Positions 26,045-36,500 are shown, counted from the first letter of the stretch. The stretch is DNA of 64,000 nt from Fimbriimonas ginsengisoli Gsoil 348 (GCF_000724625.1 NZ_CP007139.1:2666001-2730000); one strand, 5' to 3'. Notes: a model not told the origin generated them from the sequence alone. Numbers and translations are program-made.

Positions 26045-27682
26045 TTAGCCGCCGCGGACCAACGCGGATTTGAGGACGGGAAGCTTTCCACCGTGGCCGT
26101 GCGCGGGTACCAACCGAATGTTCACTGCTGTCGTCGCATTGGCTCCCAGCGTGTGAAATGCTTCTGGCGTCTTCGGTAATGGAACGGAGAAGGTGGCGTC
26201 GCCGGCCATTCCGGGCATGCTCATCATTTGTCCGAAGAACGCCACGGTGCCGGCATAGTAGGGGCTATCGGCTTCGACGGTTATTACATCGGCCGGGGCT
26301 CCGACGATCACATCGAACTCTCGCGTCAACGATCCTTCGCGGGGACGCGCCAGCGTGACTTCCGCGATGAGGGAGGACGTCGGTCCGGCGGCCAGGTGGC
26401 TCCGGATCGCCTCCGTCGGTACTCCGATCGAAACCGTGCCTTGGTGAACGGACCCTCTGATGGGCGTCATGGCAACTTTCGTTGGACCGCCGTTCGCTGG
26501 TCCAACGATGAGTTCGCCGAAACCCGGTTCGTAATCGTAATCGAACCGTTCCGTGCTGAGATACTCACCGGCCTGGCTATTGCCTACATACTCGCCTCGG
26601 CCGTTGACGTAAAACAGGAAGGGCTCACTGGAAAGCGTCTGCAGGTCTTGCCCGGTCGGCAAATACGGCAAGTGGAGCGCCTTTTGCTTGCGGGTCCACA
26701 CATCCCAGAGCCGATCCATATTGGCGTGGTGCAGGAAGAAAACCGGATCCACCGGCGACAGGAAGTTTGTCATGTTGCCGTACGGACCGGGATCGAGCGG
26801 GCCTACTCCGCCAATGCAATTGTGAACCTTGTTGTGAGGCAGTCCTTCGAGCACGGAAAAGGCATTCGCACCGGATGCCATCGAGTTATGGGAGGGGGTT
26901 TTGGCGCTCGTAAAGCTAAGGTCGTTGACCTTGTTATAGAAATTCGTCGGCGCGAGCCCAGTGTAAATGACGAACGGGGAAACGTCGTACGCAGTCTTCG
27001 GGTCGAGTTTGGGGTTATCCCGCGTGAGGTACCTCGAACCGCAGGGGTTGGCATAGGCGATATTGCCGGAGATTCCCCCATCCTGTTGCGGGCTGTAGCC
27101 CGTGACATCGTTCCAAAGCAATGTGAAATCGGTGTACCCGCGAGCCTTTAGCTGCGCCCGTTGCGCATGGGTAAGGCCGTTCCAGTACTCCAAGAGCGGC
27201 TGCTTGGCGAACGAGGTGAAGACGGCCAGATTACGCGTATACGGAATGAACGCCGCGCTCTCGGGGGTTAGCACGCCATCGAACATGGCGTCCGGGATTT
27301 GCGGCAGGGCTGTCCAGTCCCAGTAAGGCATAGCAAACGAGGCATCGCCGCTCAGGTTGCGGATCGTCTCCTCGAAATAGCCTACGTAACCGCGGTGCCA
27401 CACATAAAACCACCAGTTTCCGTGGGGGCAATCCATGAGATGGATAAAGGCGTTGCGAAACCAGTTTTGGGGGTGGTCCGCCGGGAGCCTCAGCATCGCT
27501 TCTACGCCCTTGGCGTAGCTGGCGAGCGCTTTTTTGCCACCCTCACTGGTGACGTTGTACCGTCGGTATTTAGGCGCGGAAGATCCGGCAGCGAAGCTAA
27601 AGGGGAGGGCTAGCGCCCCCGCGGCGGCCGCCGTCGTCCTGAGAAAGTGGCGGCGCGTCACTCCTGTATTTGTGTCATGCAT
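26045..27682 (-). CDS. Tat-exported tyrosinase
   Basis: A 545-residue type-3 copper enzyme expected to oxidise phenols to quinones. A twin-arginine signal (TRRHFLRTTAAAAGALALP) shows export in folded form. Copper-A site: HLMDCPHGNWWFYVWHR, with three His. Copper-B site: HNKVHNCIGG and later FFLHHANMDRLWDVW. The C-terminal 180 residues form a beta-domain of the kind that closes over the active site. No caddie protein is adjacent. ATG 27682 preferred over an upstream TTG because it puts the Tat motif near the N-terminus and has TAGGAC before it. Confidence 0.9.
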   Translation of the reverse strand: MHDTNTGVTRRHFLRTTAAAAGALALPFSFAAGSSAPKYRRYNVTSEGGKKALASYAKGVEAMLRLPADHPQNWFRNAFIHLMDCPHGNWWFYVWHRGYVGYFEETIRNLSGDASFAMPYWDWTALPQIPDAMFDGVLTPESAAFIPYTRNLAVFTSFAKQPLLEYWNGLTHAQRAQLKARGYTDFTLLWNDVTGYSPQQDGGISGNIAYANPCGSRYLTRDNPKLDPKTAYDVSPFVIYTGLAPTNFYNKVNDLSFTSAKTPSHNSMASGANAFSVLEGLPHNKVHNCIGGVGPLDPGPYGNMTNFLSPVDPVFFLHHANMDRLWDVWTRKQKALHLPYLPTGQDLQTLSSEPFLFYVNGRGEYVGNSQAGEYLSTERFDYDYEPGFGELIVGPANGGPTKVAMTPIRGSVHQGTVSIGVPTEAIRSHLAAGPTSSLIAEVTLARPREGSLTREFDVIVGAPADVITVEADSPYYAGTVAFFGQMMSMPGMAGDATFSVPLPKTPEAFHTLGANATTAVNIRLVPAHGHGGKLPVLKSALVRGG

Positions 27683-27833
27683 GGCTAGTCCTAAAAGATT
27701 AAAGAAACGAAAGAGCGACAAAATCCTTTCGGTTCGTAGTATAGGCCAAGTGTGGACTTTGTGGGTAAGAGCCGGGTCGCTTTAGGCCGAACCTAGCACT
27801 TTACGGAGATATGAACGCGAGCACACGAGCGCT

Positions 27834-28398
27834 CTAGGGCAACATCCGATTGACCTTGGCGACCCAGTTCGTATCCACCCCGTGCTGCAGGAGCAGTTCG
27901 GAGAGCTGCCCGACGTGCCCCTGCAGGTGTCGTAGGTTCATGAGCTGGTGGGAGAGCTTGGAGATGTTCGGGTACCAAGAGAAGCCGCTCTCCTGACTCT
28001 CGAGATCCAGATCGTCGACGGTACCGTCAATGAGGCCGTCCACAAATCGGACGTACTCCAGAACCTCCGCCGGTTGGCACGGCTCGGTTCCAGGGGCCAA
28101 CTCGTACGGCTCGATCTCCCACGGCGCCCGCCACATCTCCTCGAACTCGGGCCTGCGCCGGACGGCGGTCCCGGCCGGTGGTGGTTGGAAGGCGTCCCAG
28201 GTAGAGGTGAGTGAAGTAGGCATCGTGGAAAGCGATTCGCCAGAAAGGGCGGTCAATCCCACCCCAGGGCGGATCTTCCGGGCGGGACGGCGCCACGTTG
28301 GGCAAAGTCCAGAGCTCTTCCGGACATACCTCGACACATTCCGCCAGCATCGCCAAGCCGGCGTGATACTGTTCCTTAAGCGCCATCCGAATTTGCAT
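27834..28398 (-). pseudogene. Frameshifted DinB-family gene
   Basis: Two overlapping minus-strand frames together spell one DinB/YfiT-like four-helix protein of about 187 residues. From ATG 28398 the first reads MQIRMALKEQYHAGLAMLAEC to FWRIAFHDAYFTHLYLG. The other frame continues FQPPPAGTAV, then WEIEPYELAPG, then LMNLRHLQGHVGQLSELLL to 27834. The metal-site His residues are split between the frames (FHDAYF and LRHLQGHVGQL). A single-base shift near 28195-28205 separates them. It is either a recent pseudogene or a sequencing error. TAGCCT ends 6 nt before the ATG. Confidence 0.75.
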
Positions 28399-28425
28399 AA
28401 CGATAGGCTACCGGTGGTTCCGGCT

Positions 28426-28905
28426 CTATCGCTTCCAGCGCTTCAGGAACTGCGTCACCGACGCCGGATCCATCTTTCGCATGGATTCGAACTCGCCCTG
28501 CTTTTGACTGAAAACCGGATGCCCTTTCGCGTCCAAGACGGCGAGAGCCGGCACGCCTTTTGCGAGGGGAACGCCGTACTGCTTGGCGATCTCCTGGTTT
28601 CGGTCGAATTGGCCGATGTTCACGTGCACCAAGACAAAGTGCGCCTTGACTAGGGACGCGTTTGGCTCTTGGTGGAAGAAGCGGTCGAGCACTCGGCAGT
28701 CGCCGCACCAGTCGCCTCCGAAGTCCAGGATCACTCGCTTGTGCTCCCGCCCGGCTTTAGCCAGCGCCGCCTTGATCTCCTTCGGAGCCACCTCGGGCTC
28801 CGGATAGATGCTCTCCTCCCGATTGGCCTGGGCAATCGCGGTCGTCGAGCTCACAATCAAAGCCGCTCCGGCAAGGCCGCCCAAGATTCGCTTGCGCTGT
28901 TTCAT
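28426..28905 (-). CDS. Exported thioredoxin-like protein
   Basis: A 159-residue thioredoxin-fold protein with a Sec signal peptide (residues 1-26, AIAQA). The active site is GGDWCGDCRVLDRFF, a WCxxC with Gly-Asp between the cysteines. The later cis-Pro loop is GVPALAVLDAKG. It likely reduces or isomerises disulfides in the periplasm. CACAAT ends 6 nt before the ATG on this strand, consistent with a leaderless mRNA. Confidence 0.85.
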   Translation of the reverse strand: MKQRKRILGGLAGAALIVSSTTAIAQANREESIYPEPEVAPKEIKAALAKAGREHKRVILDFGGDWCGDCRVLDRFFHQEPNASLVKAHFVLVHVNIGQFDRNQEIAKQYGVPLAKGVPALAVLDAKGHPVFSQKQGEFESMRKMDPASVTQFLKRWKR

Positions 28906-28954
28906 CGTTCCATTGTGGCCCTAGCGTCAGAGAGGGAGTCTCACGAGACGTCGG

Positions 28955-30940
28955 CTACCAAATGTCTGGACGAAGCGACGGGTCGCGCCACATTGGCTGG
29001 CCCGGCTTGACGCCGAACGCTTCGTAGAAATCCGGAAGGTTGGACAGCGGCCCGTTCACCCGCCACTTGGCGGGGGCGTGGACGTCACTCTTGAGACCTC
29101 GGGTTAGCGATTGTTCGGTCTGTTCCCGGAGCCAGCTAAGATCGTAGCCTAGGAAGAAGCGCTGCATCGGAGTGAGGCCGGCGATCTTCTTTCCCTCTTT
29201 GTACGATTTGCTTTCCTTGAAGGCATCGAGACCCAAGAGTAAACCGCCGTAATCGGCGATGTTCTCGCCGAGGGTGGCCTGGCCATTGATGTGCAGGCCG
29301 GGGAGCGGTTCGTAGCCGTCGAATTGCTTCACCATCAGGGCGGCTCGGTTCTCGAACTGGGCCGCGTCTTCCTTGGTCCACCAGTCCGCGAAGTTCCCCC
29401 TAAAGTCGAACTGCCGCCCCTGGTCGTCGAAGCCATGAGTCATCTCATGGCCGATCCAAGAGGCGCCGGCGTTGCCGTACAGCAGCGGCTCGTCGATCTC
29501 CGAATCTTTCAAACCGGGGATTGCGAATGCCGCCGCCGGCATTACGATCTCGTTGTTCGACGGGTTGTAGTAGGCGTTGAAGGTCTGGGGCGTGATATCC
29601 CACTCTTTCCGGTCGACCGGCTTTCCGAATTTCGAGATTTCGTCTCGGAAGCTCCACTGGGACGCGGCGATCATATTCTCGCAGAACGACGAGCGGCCGA
29701 TCTTGAGTGCGGAATAGTCCTTCCACCGGTCGGGATAACCGACCTTTTTCACCATCGTTGCCAGCTTATGGTGGGCTTTGGCTTTGGTGGCGGGGCTCAT
29801 CCAAGCCAAACGGTCGATCCGTTTGGCGTAGGTGCGTCGGAACGCTTCGATTAGATCCGAGTAGCGTTTCTTGGAAGCGGGCGGGAAGTACTCCTTGACG
29901 AAACTCTTGCCCAAGATGAATCCGATCGCCGAGTTCTCGGCTTCCAGCGCCCGCTTCCACCGGGGTTGCGGCTCTTTCTGCCCGGACAAAGTGCGGTTGT
30001 TGAAGTCGAAGCTCAGCGCCTCCGCCCGCTTGTTCAAGTACGGCGCGAATTGGCTGACCAAATGAAATCGGAGATAGGCGCGAAGATCCGCGGGCGGAGT
30101 GGCGGCGAGAAGCGTCTCGAGCCCGGAGAAGAACTCGGGTTGGCCGACCACGACCTCTTTCGGCCGCAGATTCCAAGTCGCGAGCGCCTCCACCCAAGGA
30201 ATGGACGGATCCAGCTTCGCCTGGACCTCTGCCAGCGGCATCATGTGGTAGTTGCGATCGGTGTCGCGCAGCTCCTCGATTTTTCGGCTAACCGTGGCGA
30301 GCGCGGTTTCGAACTTCAGCACGCCTGGTGCATCGCTTCCGGACCCGCCGCTCAGCTCCAAAATCCCGGCAATGTATTTCAGATACTCGCCACGTATCGT
30401 GGCAAACCGCGGCTCCGAGTCCAGGTAATAGTCGCGCCCCGGCATTTCGAGGCCACCTTGGCTTAAGTGGAGCGACATCACGTCGCTACGCTTTTCATCC
30501 TGATAGACGTCGACGTTAAAGAATGGCCGAACGCCCAGCTCTTGGAGGGCAAAGCCGACGGAGATGGCGTCGCGAGTAGTCGCGACGCCGTCGATCTTCG
30601 TAAGCCAGGGGGCAAGCGGCTTGAGGCCGACTTGTTCTGCCTTCGCTTCGTCCATCGCAGCGACCCAGAAGTCGCCGATCTTTTGGTCGTCGGACCCTTC
30701 CGGAAATCTCCCGCTCGCCGCCTTCTTGTTCACTGCCAACTGGCGGGCGTAGAGCTCGTCGCGAACGAGATTCCCGATCCCCCAACCGCTCTCGGCGGGC
30801 GGGATCGGGTTCTTTCGGAACCAACCGCCATTCGCGTACTGAAAGAAATCGACGCCGGGGTCGACGGACGTGTCGATGTGACTTTGCAAAACGTCCGGAG
30901 CGGATCTTAGGAGAGCAACGGCGATAGCGAGAGCGATCAC
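28955..30940 (-). CDS. M13-family zinc metallopeptidase (PepO/neprilysin-like)
   Basis: A 661-residue secreted endopeptidase. The zinc motif is WIGHEMTHGFDDQG, with the third ligand in ENIADYGG (ExxxD). The family substrate-binding NAYYNP and the C-terminal region AKWRVNGPLSNLPDFYEAF are also present. Length is normal for M13. I chose GTG 30940, preceded by GGAGGT, because it gives a clean signal peptide (IALAIAVALL). The in-frame ATG at 31003 would add 21 residues rich in Cys/Pro without signal character. Confidence 0.9.
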   Translation of the reverse strand: MIALAIAVALLRSAPDVLQSHIDTSVDPGVDFFQYANGGWFRKNPIPPAESGWGIGNLVRDELYARQLAVNKKAASGRFPEGSDDQKIGDFWVAAMDEAKAEQVGLKPLAPWLTKIDGVATTRDAISVGFALQELGVRPFFNVDVYQDEKRSDVMSLHLSQGGLEMPGRDYYLDSEPRFATIRGEYLKYIAGILELSGGSGSDAPGVLKFETALATVSRKIEELRDTDRNYHMMPLAEVQAKLDPSIPWVEALATWNLRPKEVVVGQPEFFSGLETLLAATPPADLRAYLRFHLVSQFAPYLNKRAEALSFDFNNRTLSGQKEPQPRWKRALEAENSAIGFILGKSFVKEYFPPASKKRYSDLIEAFRRTYAKRIDRLAWMSPATKAKAHHKLATMVKKVGYPDRWKDYSALKIGRSSFCENMIAASQWSFRDEISKFGKPVDRKEWDITPQTFNAYYNPSNNEIVMPAAAFAIPGLKDSEIDEPLLYGNAGASWIGHEMTHGFDDQGRQFDFRGNFADWWTKEDAAQFENRAALMVKQFDGYEPLPGLHINGQATLGENIADYGGLLLGLDAFKESKSYKEGKKIAGLTPMQRFFLGYDLSWLREQTEQSLTRGLKSDVHAPAKWRVNGPLSNLPDFYEAFGVKPGQPMWRDPSLRPDIW

Positions 30941-31068
30941 GAAGTTATTCTTACCTCCGGTCGGGCAGGACACGCCCGTACATATATTTGGTCTTGGGCG
31001 CAAGCCGTCAAAATAGCAATTTAATTCCGATAGAATATGATGGCGCTAAGGAGCGCAAGGGAGGATCC

Positions 31069-31821
31069 ATGCGATTTCGAAATCTTGTGCCCCTACTCAT
31101 CCTAAGTATCGGCTTCCTCGCCGGCTGCGGGGGCCGCGCGACGACGAAGGCCGTCAACCATTCCGTCGCCGGAGACTGGACCGGGACCTTCACGAAAGCC
31201 CGGCTTGCCGGGGCCACAGAAGGTCAGCTCGACATCAGCTATACCGAGTCGGGCAACTCCGTGTCGGGCTCCGCCCATCTCACCGTGGCGGCCACGCCGA
31301 GCACTACGGCGTCCTACGAAGGAACCCTGACCGGGACCAACACCAACGGAAACCTGGACGCGACCATCACCTTCAGCCCCGAACTGCCGGGCGCGGTTGC
31401 CACCGTTCACATCGCTGGCACCGTGGCCAACGGAAGCTTCACGGGCGACTACACTGCAGGGACCGAGACTGGGGCCGTCTCTATGTCCCACTTCACTCAG
31501 GCGCTCCCGGTTATACCGGTCGGCTCCATCTGGCTGGGCACGATGACTGATGTCGTCAATGGCCAGACCCAGCACCTACGGATATTCGTTGCCGCGGTTG
31601 ACGGCATTCACTTTTCCGGCACGTTCTCTGTCGAAACACAATTCAACGGTGCCTTCGAGGGGACCCAGATTGGGAATAACTCCTCATTCTCTATGACGAC
31701 GATGCTCCATTCCTTTTTTGTCGGCTCGGTGGTCGACGGGAAGCTAAGCGGCACCTGGGTTAACCCGGATCTCGCGAATAGCCATGGCACTTACGAGATC
31801 ACCAACCAATCCGCCGGCTAG
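31069..31821 (+). CDS. Secreted lipoprotein, unknown function
   Basis: A 250-residue predicted lipoprotein: MRFRNLVPLLILSIGFLAGC ends in a lipobox, followed by a Thr/Lys linker. The mature domain is beta-rich with repeating G(S/T)(Y/F)xGxL patterns (GDWTGTFTKA, SYEGTLTGTNTNG, GSFTGDYTAG, FSGTFSVETQ). These suggest a calycin- or beta-barrel-like fold. Function unknown. Start chosen at ATG 31069 because GGGAGGA lies 5 nt upstream. TAGAAT at 31031-31036 is a likely -10. Confidence 0.75.
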   Translation: MRFRNLVPLLILSIGFLAGCGGRATTKAVNHSVAGDWTGTFTKARLAGATEGQLDISYTESGNSVSGSAHLTVAATPSTTASYEGTLTGTNTNGNLDATITFSPELPGAVATVHIAGTVANGSFTGDYTAGTETGAVSMSHFTQALPVIPVGSIWLGTMTDVVNGQTQHLRIFVAAVDGIHFSGTFSVETQFNGAFEGTQIGNNSSFSMTTMLHSFFVGSVVDGKLSGTWVNPDLANSHGTYEITNQSAG

Positions 31822-31836
31822 GCGGGTGGACTCCTC

Positions 31837-31862
31837 GGCGCTCGTTCGGACGAACGAGCGCC
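31837..31862 (+). terminator. Terminator-like hairpin
   Basis: A perfect 12-bp inverted repeat (GGCGCTCGTTCG and its complement) spaced by 2 nt follows the lipoprotein stop codon; no T tract adjoins it directly. Confidence 0.55.
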
Positions 31863-32017
31863 GGTACGGAGGATTGCTTATATTTTAAAATCTCCTAGCT
31901 TTCTCTCCGATCTCGTCGTTTGCTTACCTAGGCCAGAATCCGCTTCCTGCGAATTCAACCTGCTTTCCTTTGCAGTCTGAGGTGTCGTAGAATGGCTTCG
32001 TCACGAAGAGGTGAAAG

Positions 32018-32743
32018 TTGAAGTTCCTTAAGTTAATAGGTGTATTTTTCGTTCTGATCCTGATGCTCGTATCCGCTGGGTGCGGCGGTGGCGGAAGTTC
32101 GTCGAACTCCGGGCCAAACGCGGACGGCGTCTATACGTGCAGCTACAACCGGGGCGCGGGAACCGTCCAAATCCAGATTCACGACCGCAATAAGGTCAAC
32201 ATCCAGGTGCTGGACGGCGCCGAATACTACAACGGCTCCGGAACTTTGAACTCGCAGTTGCACTTCAGCATCTCATGTGTCTCAAACACGGTGCCGGCTA
32301 AGACGATAGTGGTCGTTGGCGACATCACCCAACTGCAGGACCACACGTTCCAAATCGCGATCTCGATCACGGGCGCCTTTACGGCAAGTGGTACCGGCGT
32401 GTTCCAGGTCCCTTCGATTACGGCGGCTTTTGCCGGCGACTACACGGGCTTGAACAACGGCGCGTTCACCGGACATTGGACGATGCACATCGCGACGAAC
32501 GGCGATATCCATATGCAGACCGTGTTGAACAACCAGACCTACAACGTGTACGGGACTCTGGACGGGTTCTATGTACATTTGCACTGGGAGATTCCTCCCG
32601 GACACGGCGACATCTTCGCTCAGTTCCTTCTGGGGCCGAACAACATGAAGCTCGTCTCGGGCGACTGGTTCCTGAACAACTACGACGGCCACAGTAATAA
32701 CGCCCAGGGGCGTTTCTCTGGCGACGCCGGGCACGGCGGCTAA
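32018..32743 (+). CDS. Secreted lipoprotein, unknown function
   Basis: A 241-residue predicted lipoprotein with signal peptide KFLKLIGVFFVLILMLVSAGC and a Gly/Ser linker. The mature part is a beta-rich domain with repeats similar to the preceding lipoprotein (FAGDYTGLNNGAFTGHWTM). The two are probably ancient paralogues of the same export class as 3661-4386. TTG start with AGAGGTG upstream. Confidence 0.72.
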   Translation: MKFLKLIGVFFVLILMLVSAGCGGGGSSSNSGPNADGVYTCSYNRGAGTVQIQIHDRNKVNIQVLDGAEYYNGSGTLNSQLHFSISCVSNTVPAKTIVVVGDITQLQDHTFQIAISITGAFTASGTGVFQVPSITAAFAGDYTGLNNGAFTGHWTMHIATNGDIHMQTVLNNQTYNVYGTLDGFYVHLHWEIPPGHGDIFAQFLLGPNNMKLVSGDWFLNNYDGHSNNAQGRFSGDAGHGG

Positions 32744-32754
32744 GCGTCGATATG

Positions 32755-32778
32755 CCTCTCCCGCTCCGGCGGGAGAGG
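32755..32778 (+). terminator. Terminator-like hairpin
   Basis: A perfect 10-bp stem (CCTCTCCCGC / GCGGGAGAGG) with a TCCG loop follows the lipoprotein gene. Confidence 0.65.
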
Positions 32779-32811
32779 TCGCGGCTTGCGATGCGCCAGT
32801 AAAATAACCAG

Positions 32812-33270
32812 ATGCTTCCTACCGAAGCGCTAAGGAAAGTATCGATATTCGAGGACCTGGAGGAGAGCCTACTGCGGCTTCTCACCGTCCGTTCGCGTGA
32901 GAAAACCTTTGCGGCCGGGGAGCGGCTGATGGTGCAAGGCGAGGCGGGGACGTCGCTCTGCGTCTTGCTGGAAGGGAGGGTAAGCGTCGAGCAGCGGGCG
33001 CCGTCCGGTCAGCTGGTTCAGTTGGCCGAGCGGGGGGCCGGGGAATGCTTCGGTGAAATGAGTCTCATCGACAGCGGGGGCCGTTCCGCGGACGTGATTG
33101 CGCTTGAGGATTGCAGGGTGCTCATCGTGAACCAAGACACGTTCGAGCAACTCGTTCTCGGCCACCCACGGTCAGCCCTCGCCATGATGCGAACCCTCGT
33201 CCGCCGTCTCCGGGACCAGTCGCAAAAGATGGCGGAAGCCGCGAGCCAAAGCTCCGCCGACGAGGGATAA
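32812..33270 (+). CDS. Cyclic-nucleotide-binding domain protein
   Basis: A 152-residue protein consisting of one cNMP-binding domain: VSIFEDLEESLLRLL, the beta-roll GEAGTSLCVLLEGRVSV and the phosphate-binding cassette GECFGEMSLIDSGGRSADV with its Arg. No DNA-binding helix-turn-helix follows; the last 25 residues are a charged helix. It would act as a ligand-responsive regulator or partner rather than a Crp-type factor. TAAAAT (32800-32805) ends 6 nt before the ATG. Confidence 0.85.
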   Translation: MLPTEALRKVSIFEDLEESLLRLLTVRSREKTFAAGERLMVQGEAGTSLCVLLEGRVSVEQRAPSGQLVQLAERGAGECFGEMSLIDSGGRSADVIALEDCRVLIVNQDTFEQLVLGHPRSALAMMRTLVRRLRDQSQKMAEAASQSSADEG

Positions 33271-33373
33271 GCGCGTTACCGAGGATCGGGCTCGTTGTGC
33301 CACCGCCTGCTGGAGATGTTGATTTACGATTGAGCCTTGTAGTGTAGCTAATTAACCCGCATTAGCCATGAGC

Positions 33374-33480
33374 GATCCCTCCAGACGCGCCGTCTGGAAG
33401 GTCCCGCAGGAGCGGGGATCTTTTTTTAGACAAGCCCGACCGATGGTCGGACCCTGCCAGACGGCGCGTCTGGAGGGATC
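33374..33480. repeat. Nested palindromic element with internal terminator
   Basis: Perfect 24-bp inverted repeats at 33374-33397 and 33457-33480 enclose 59 bp. Each arm is itself a hairpin (CCAGACG-CGC-CGTCTGG). Inside lie a CCCGC-rich stem followed by TTTTTTT (33403-33427) and CCGACC-GAT-GGTCGG (33436-33450). It sits between converging genes, so it may terminate both. The structure also fits a small mobile repeat. Confidence 0.75.
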
Positions 33481-33565
33481 AGTAACGAAGGCTTTGCCAT
33501 TACCCGTTTAGCCGCGCGAGGTCCTTCCGGCGACAAATCCCCGGTCCATGGGAAAGCGGGATCGT

Positions 33566-36500
33566 TCAATGGCCCTTCTTCGCCGGCACCGGCGGCAGGT
33601 AGCGCTTGGACGGGGAGGGCGGATCGATGAGCGGGGGAGCGGGCGGGATCGGCGATAGGTTGTGCTTAGCCAGCAAGGAGTTGAACTCCGAAAGCTCTTT
33701 TTGATTGAGCCCACGCCACTTATCCGTAAGCTCCTTCAGGCTGAGCCAGGCCGCGGCAGAGTTGCGTTCCACCGATTCCGTAGGCCCGACGTCCCCGAAA
33801 TCCAGGTCGTTGAGCGCCGAGATCAGGTGCTGGTCCATGCCGACGAAGTCGGTGGTCGATTCCGGAATAAACAAGATCCCGTGCCGAACGGTTGAGCCGC
33901 CGATCGCCGCCAGCTTGTCGTCGAACGCCTTCGCCGCTTTACTCACCTCGTCGCCAGGGTTTCCGGCAACGACCTTTGCAACGGCGGCGCGGAGCGCCGT
34001 GACCTGCTGGTAACCGTCCCACGCCTCCTGAATTCCGGCGTAAAGGCGCATCTGGATCTCATGGAGAGCTTCCATCCCGCGCTGCGTGCCGGGTGAGCGG
34101 GGATCGTTCACTACGGTGATCGGCTGAGTGTAGGTCTTGCCGTCCACGGTTAGGCGGGCCGTGTAGGTTCCCGGGACCGCAAGCGGACCTTCGTTGGCGA
34201 ACGGCGTGTGGTGCTCGTCCGCCCCGGTGGTGTAGCTCGGATCGTGAAAGAAGGCGGGCGGGCTGTCGTACCTCAGGTTCCAGTTGACTCGGTTCAAGCC
34301 GAGGTCGGTCGGCATCGGGTTCCGCGGTTCGAACCAGAAATCCGGCACCGCGGGCTTCGGATCGGTGTAGGGAGGGATCGGCGCGCTCGACATGTGCCGC
34401 ACCACGTGCCCGGCGCTATCCAAAATCTCCAAGGCCACGAGCCCATTCGGCTTCGCCGCCAGCGAATAGTCGATCGACGCACCTACCGGAGGGTTCGCCG
34501 CATGCGGCACTTCCGGTGGGAACGGCGTGTCTTGGCCGGGGTTTCGGCGCACGCGGATCGCGGTCGCCGGCTTGAATAGATGGACCGGCTCCGCCGATGT
34601 CGCGGGAGATATCTCTCGGAGCGGAGAGAAGTCGTCCAGAATCCAGATGCCGCGCCCGAACGTGGCCAAGATCAGGTCGTCGCCGTGCAAGAGCATGTCG
34701 CTGGGAGGCGTGTTGGGCAGATTAAGGGTGAGCGGTTCCCATCGATCTCCATCATTGACCGAATAAAACACGTCGGAGCCGGCGGTAATAAAGAGCAGCC
34801 CGGACCGCTTAGTATCGCTTCTCAGCACGAAAGGCCCGGATTGCTCGGGGTCCACGGGGAGGCCCGACATAATCTCGGTCCACGTGTGGCCGAAATCGTT
34901 CGTGCGGTAGACCCGCGGCTTTCGTTCACTGCCCGTACGCCAGGTGATTACCGCGTATGCCGCCGACTTGTTCGTTCCGGCCGCCTCGATCCAAGAGACG
35001 GACGACCGTTCGCTTCCCGCCATCTTCGGGGGAGTTACCTCTTGCCAGCTCTTGCCGTGGTCTCGAGTGAGTTGAATGAGTCCGCTCCCGGTCCCCACCC
35101 AAATGATCCGCGGGTCTAGCCGAGACGCCGATATTGTTCCGATGGAAAAGGTCGGTTTCGGATCTTTCGGTTTTGGCGTTCCATGCAGAGTCAGATCAGG
35201 GCTCAGGGGATGCCAAGTCGCGCCTCGGTCCTTTGAGGAGAGGAGATACTGGGCGCCCGCCAGCAGCTCGTGCGGGTCGCCGGCCGAGAAGACGATGGCG
35301 TTCGGCCCGCGAAGCTCTTCGCCGGGCGCGACCGGGGGATTGATCGGCGTCCACTGTCCACTCGGAAACATAACGCGAAGAAGGCCGCCGGTTCCGAAGC
35401 AATACGAGATATTCGGATCGAGTGGGTCGATGACCATCGGGCCGAACTCCGAACCCGGATGCGGGGTCCAATCGGTCGGCAAGATTTGGCCGAGATTGCC
35501 TCGGCTGCTGGTGCCGATGGCGCCGCTATCTTGTTGGGTGCCGTAAACCCAATACGGCCACTGGTTATCGACCCCAATGTGATAAAACTGCCCCGTCGGC
35601 TGGTTGTACCAAGAACCCCAAGTCGCCCCGCCATCCAGAGTGACCATCGCCCCTTGGTCTCCGCCCAACAGTTGATGGGTCCCGTCGGTCGGGTCGATCC
35701 AAAGCTGTTGAGGATCGTCCCCTCCGGGCGCTCCCTTGAACGCTTCGAAGGTATTCCCGCCGTCCACCGAGCGGTAATCGCAGGTGGCGAGGGTGTACAC
35801 GATGTCCGGATTCTTCGGGTCCACATAGACGCCCGAGGTGTAGTTCCCCTGCCCGTTCGCAATGCGGGCGTCATCGGCGGCCATCCGTCGCCAAGAGTTT
35901 CCGCCGTCGTCCGATCGGTAAAGGCCAAAGGTTCCGATCAAGTAAACGCGTTGCGAATCGGTTCCCTGGGCGACGGCGATAGTGCACCGGCCGTTGATTT
36001 CCGGGAGTCCGGTCGGGGTGAGCTTTTTCCAGGTTTGTCCCTCATCGGCGGAACGGTAGATCGCCGTTCCGGACGGAACCTTGGCTCCGGGGCGAAAGCT
36101 CGCGGGATCGCGATACCAGCGCTGGCTCAGCGCGAAAACGACGCTGGGCTTGTCGTACGCCCTTGCGAGGTGCTGAATGCCGATCTGGTTGTCGACGAAA
36201 AGCGTCTTCGTCCAGCTCTTGCCGCCGTCGGTGGTGCGGTACACGCCGCGCTCATCTCCGGGCTTTCGACCGCTCCCGGTCGCGGCGAGAAGAACCGTGT
36301 CCGGATCTTTTGGATCGACAAGGATGGTCGGGATCACCTTGGTGCCTTCCAAGCCGAGCAGCTTCCAAGTCGCGCCGGCGTCATCGGAGCGGTAAACTCC
36401 GGCTCCCTCGCTCCCCCCGCTGATCTCGCCGGTACCGGCGTAGACGATGGAAGGATTTGACGGCGCCACTTGAATTGCTCCGATTGCCGACGTTGCCTCG

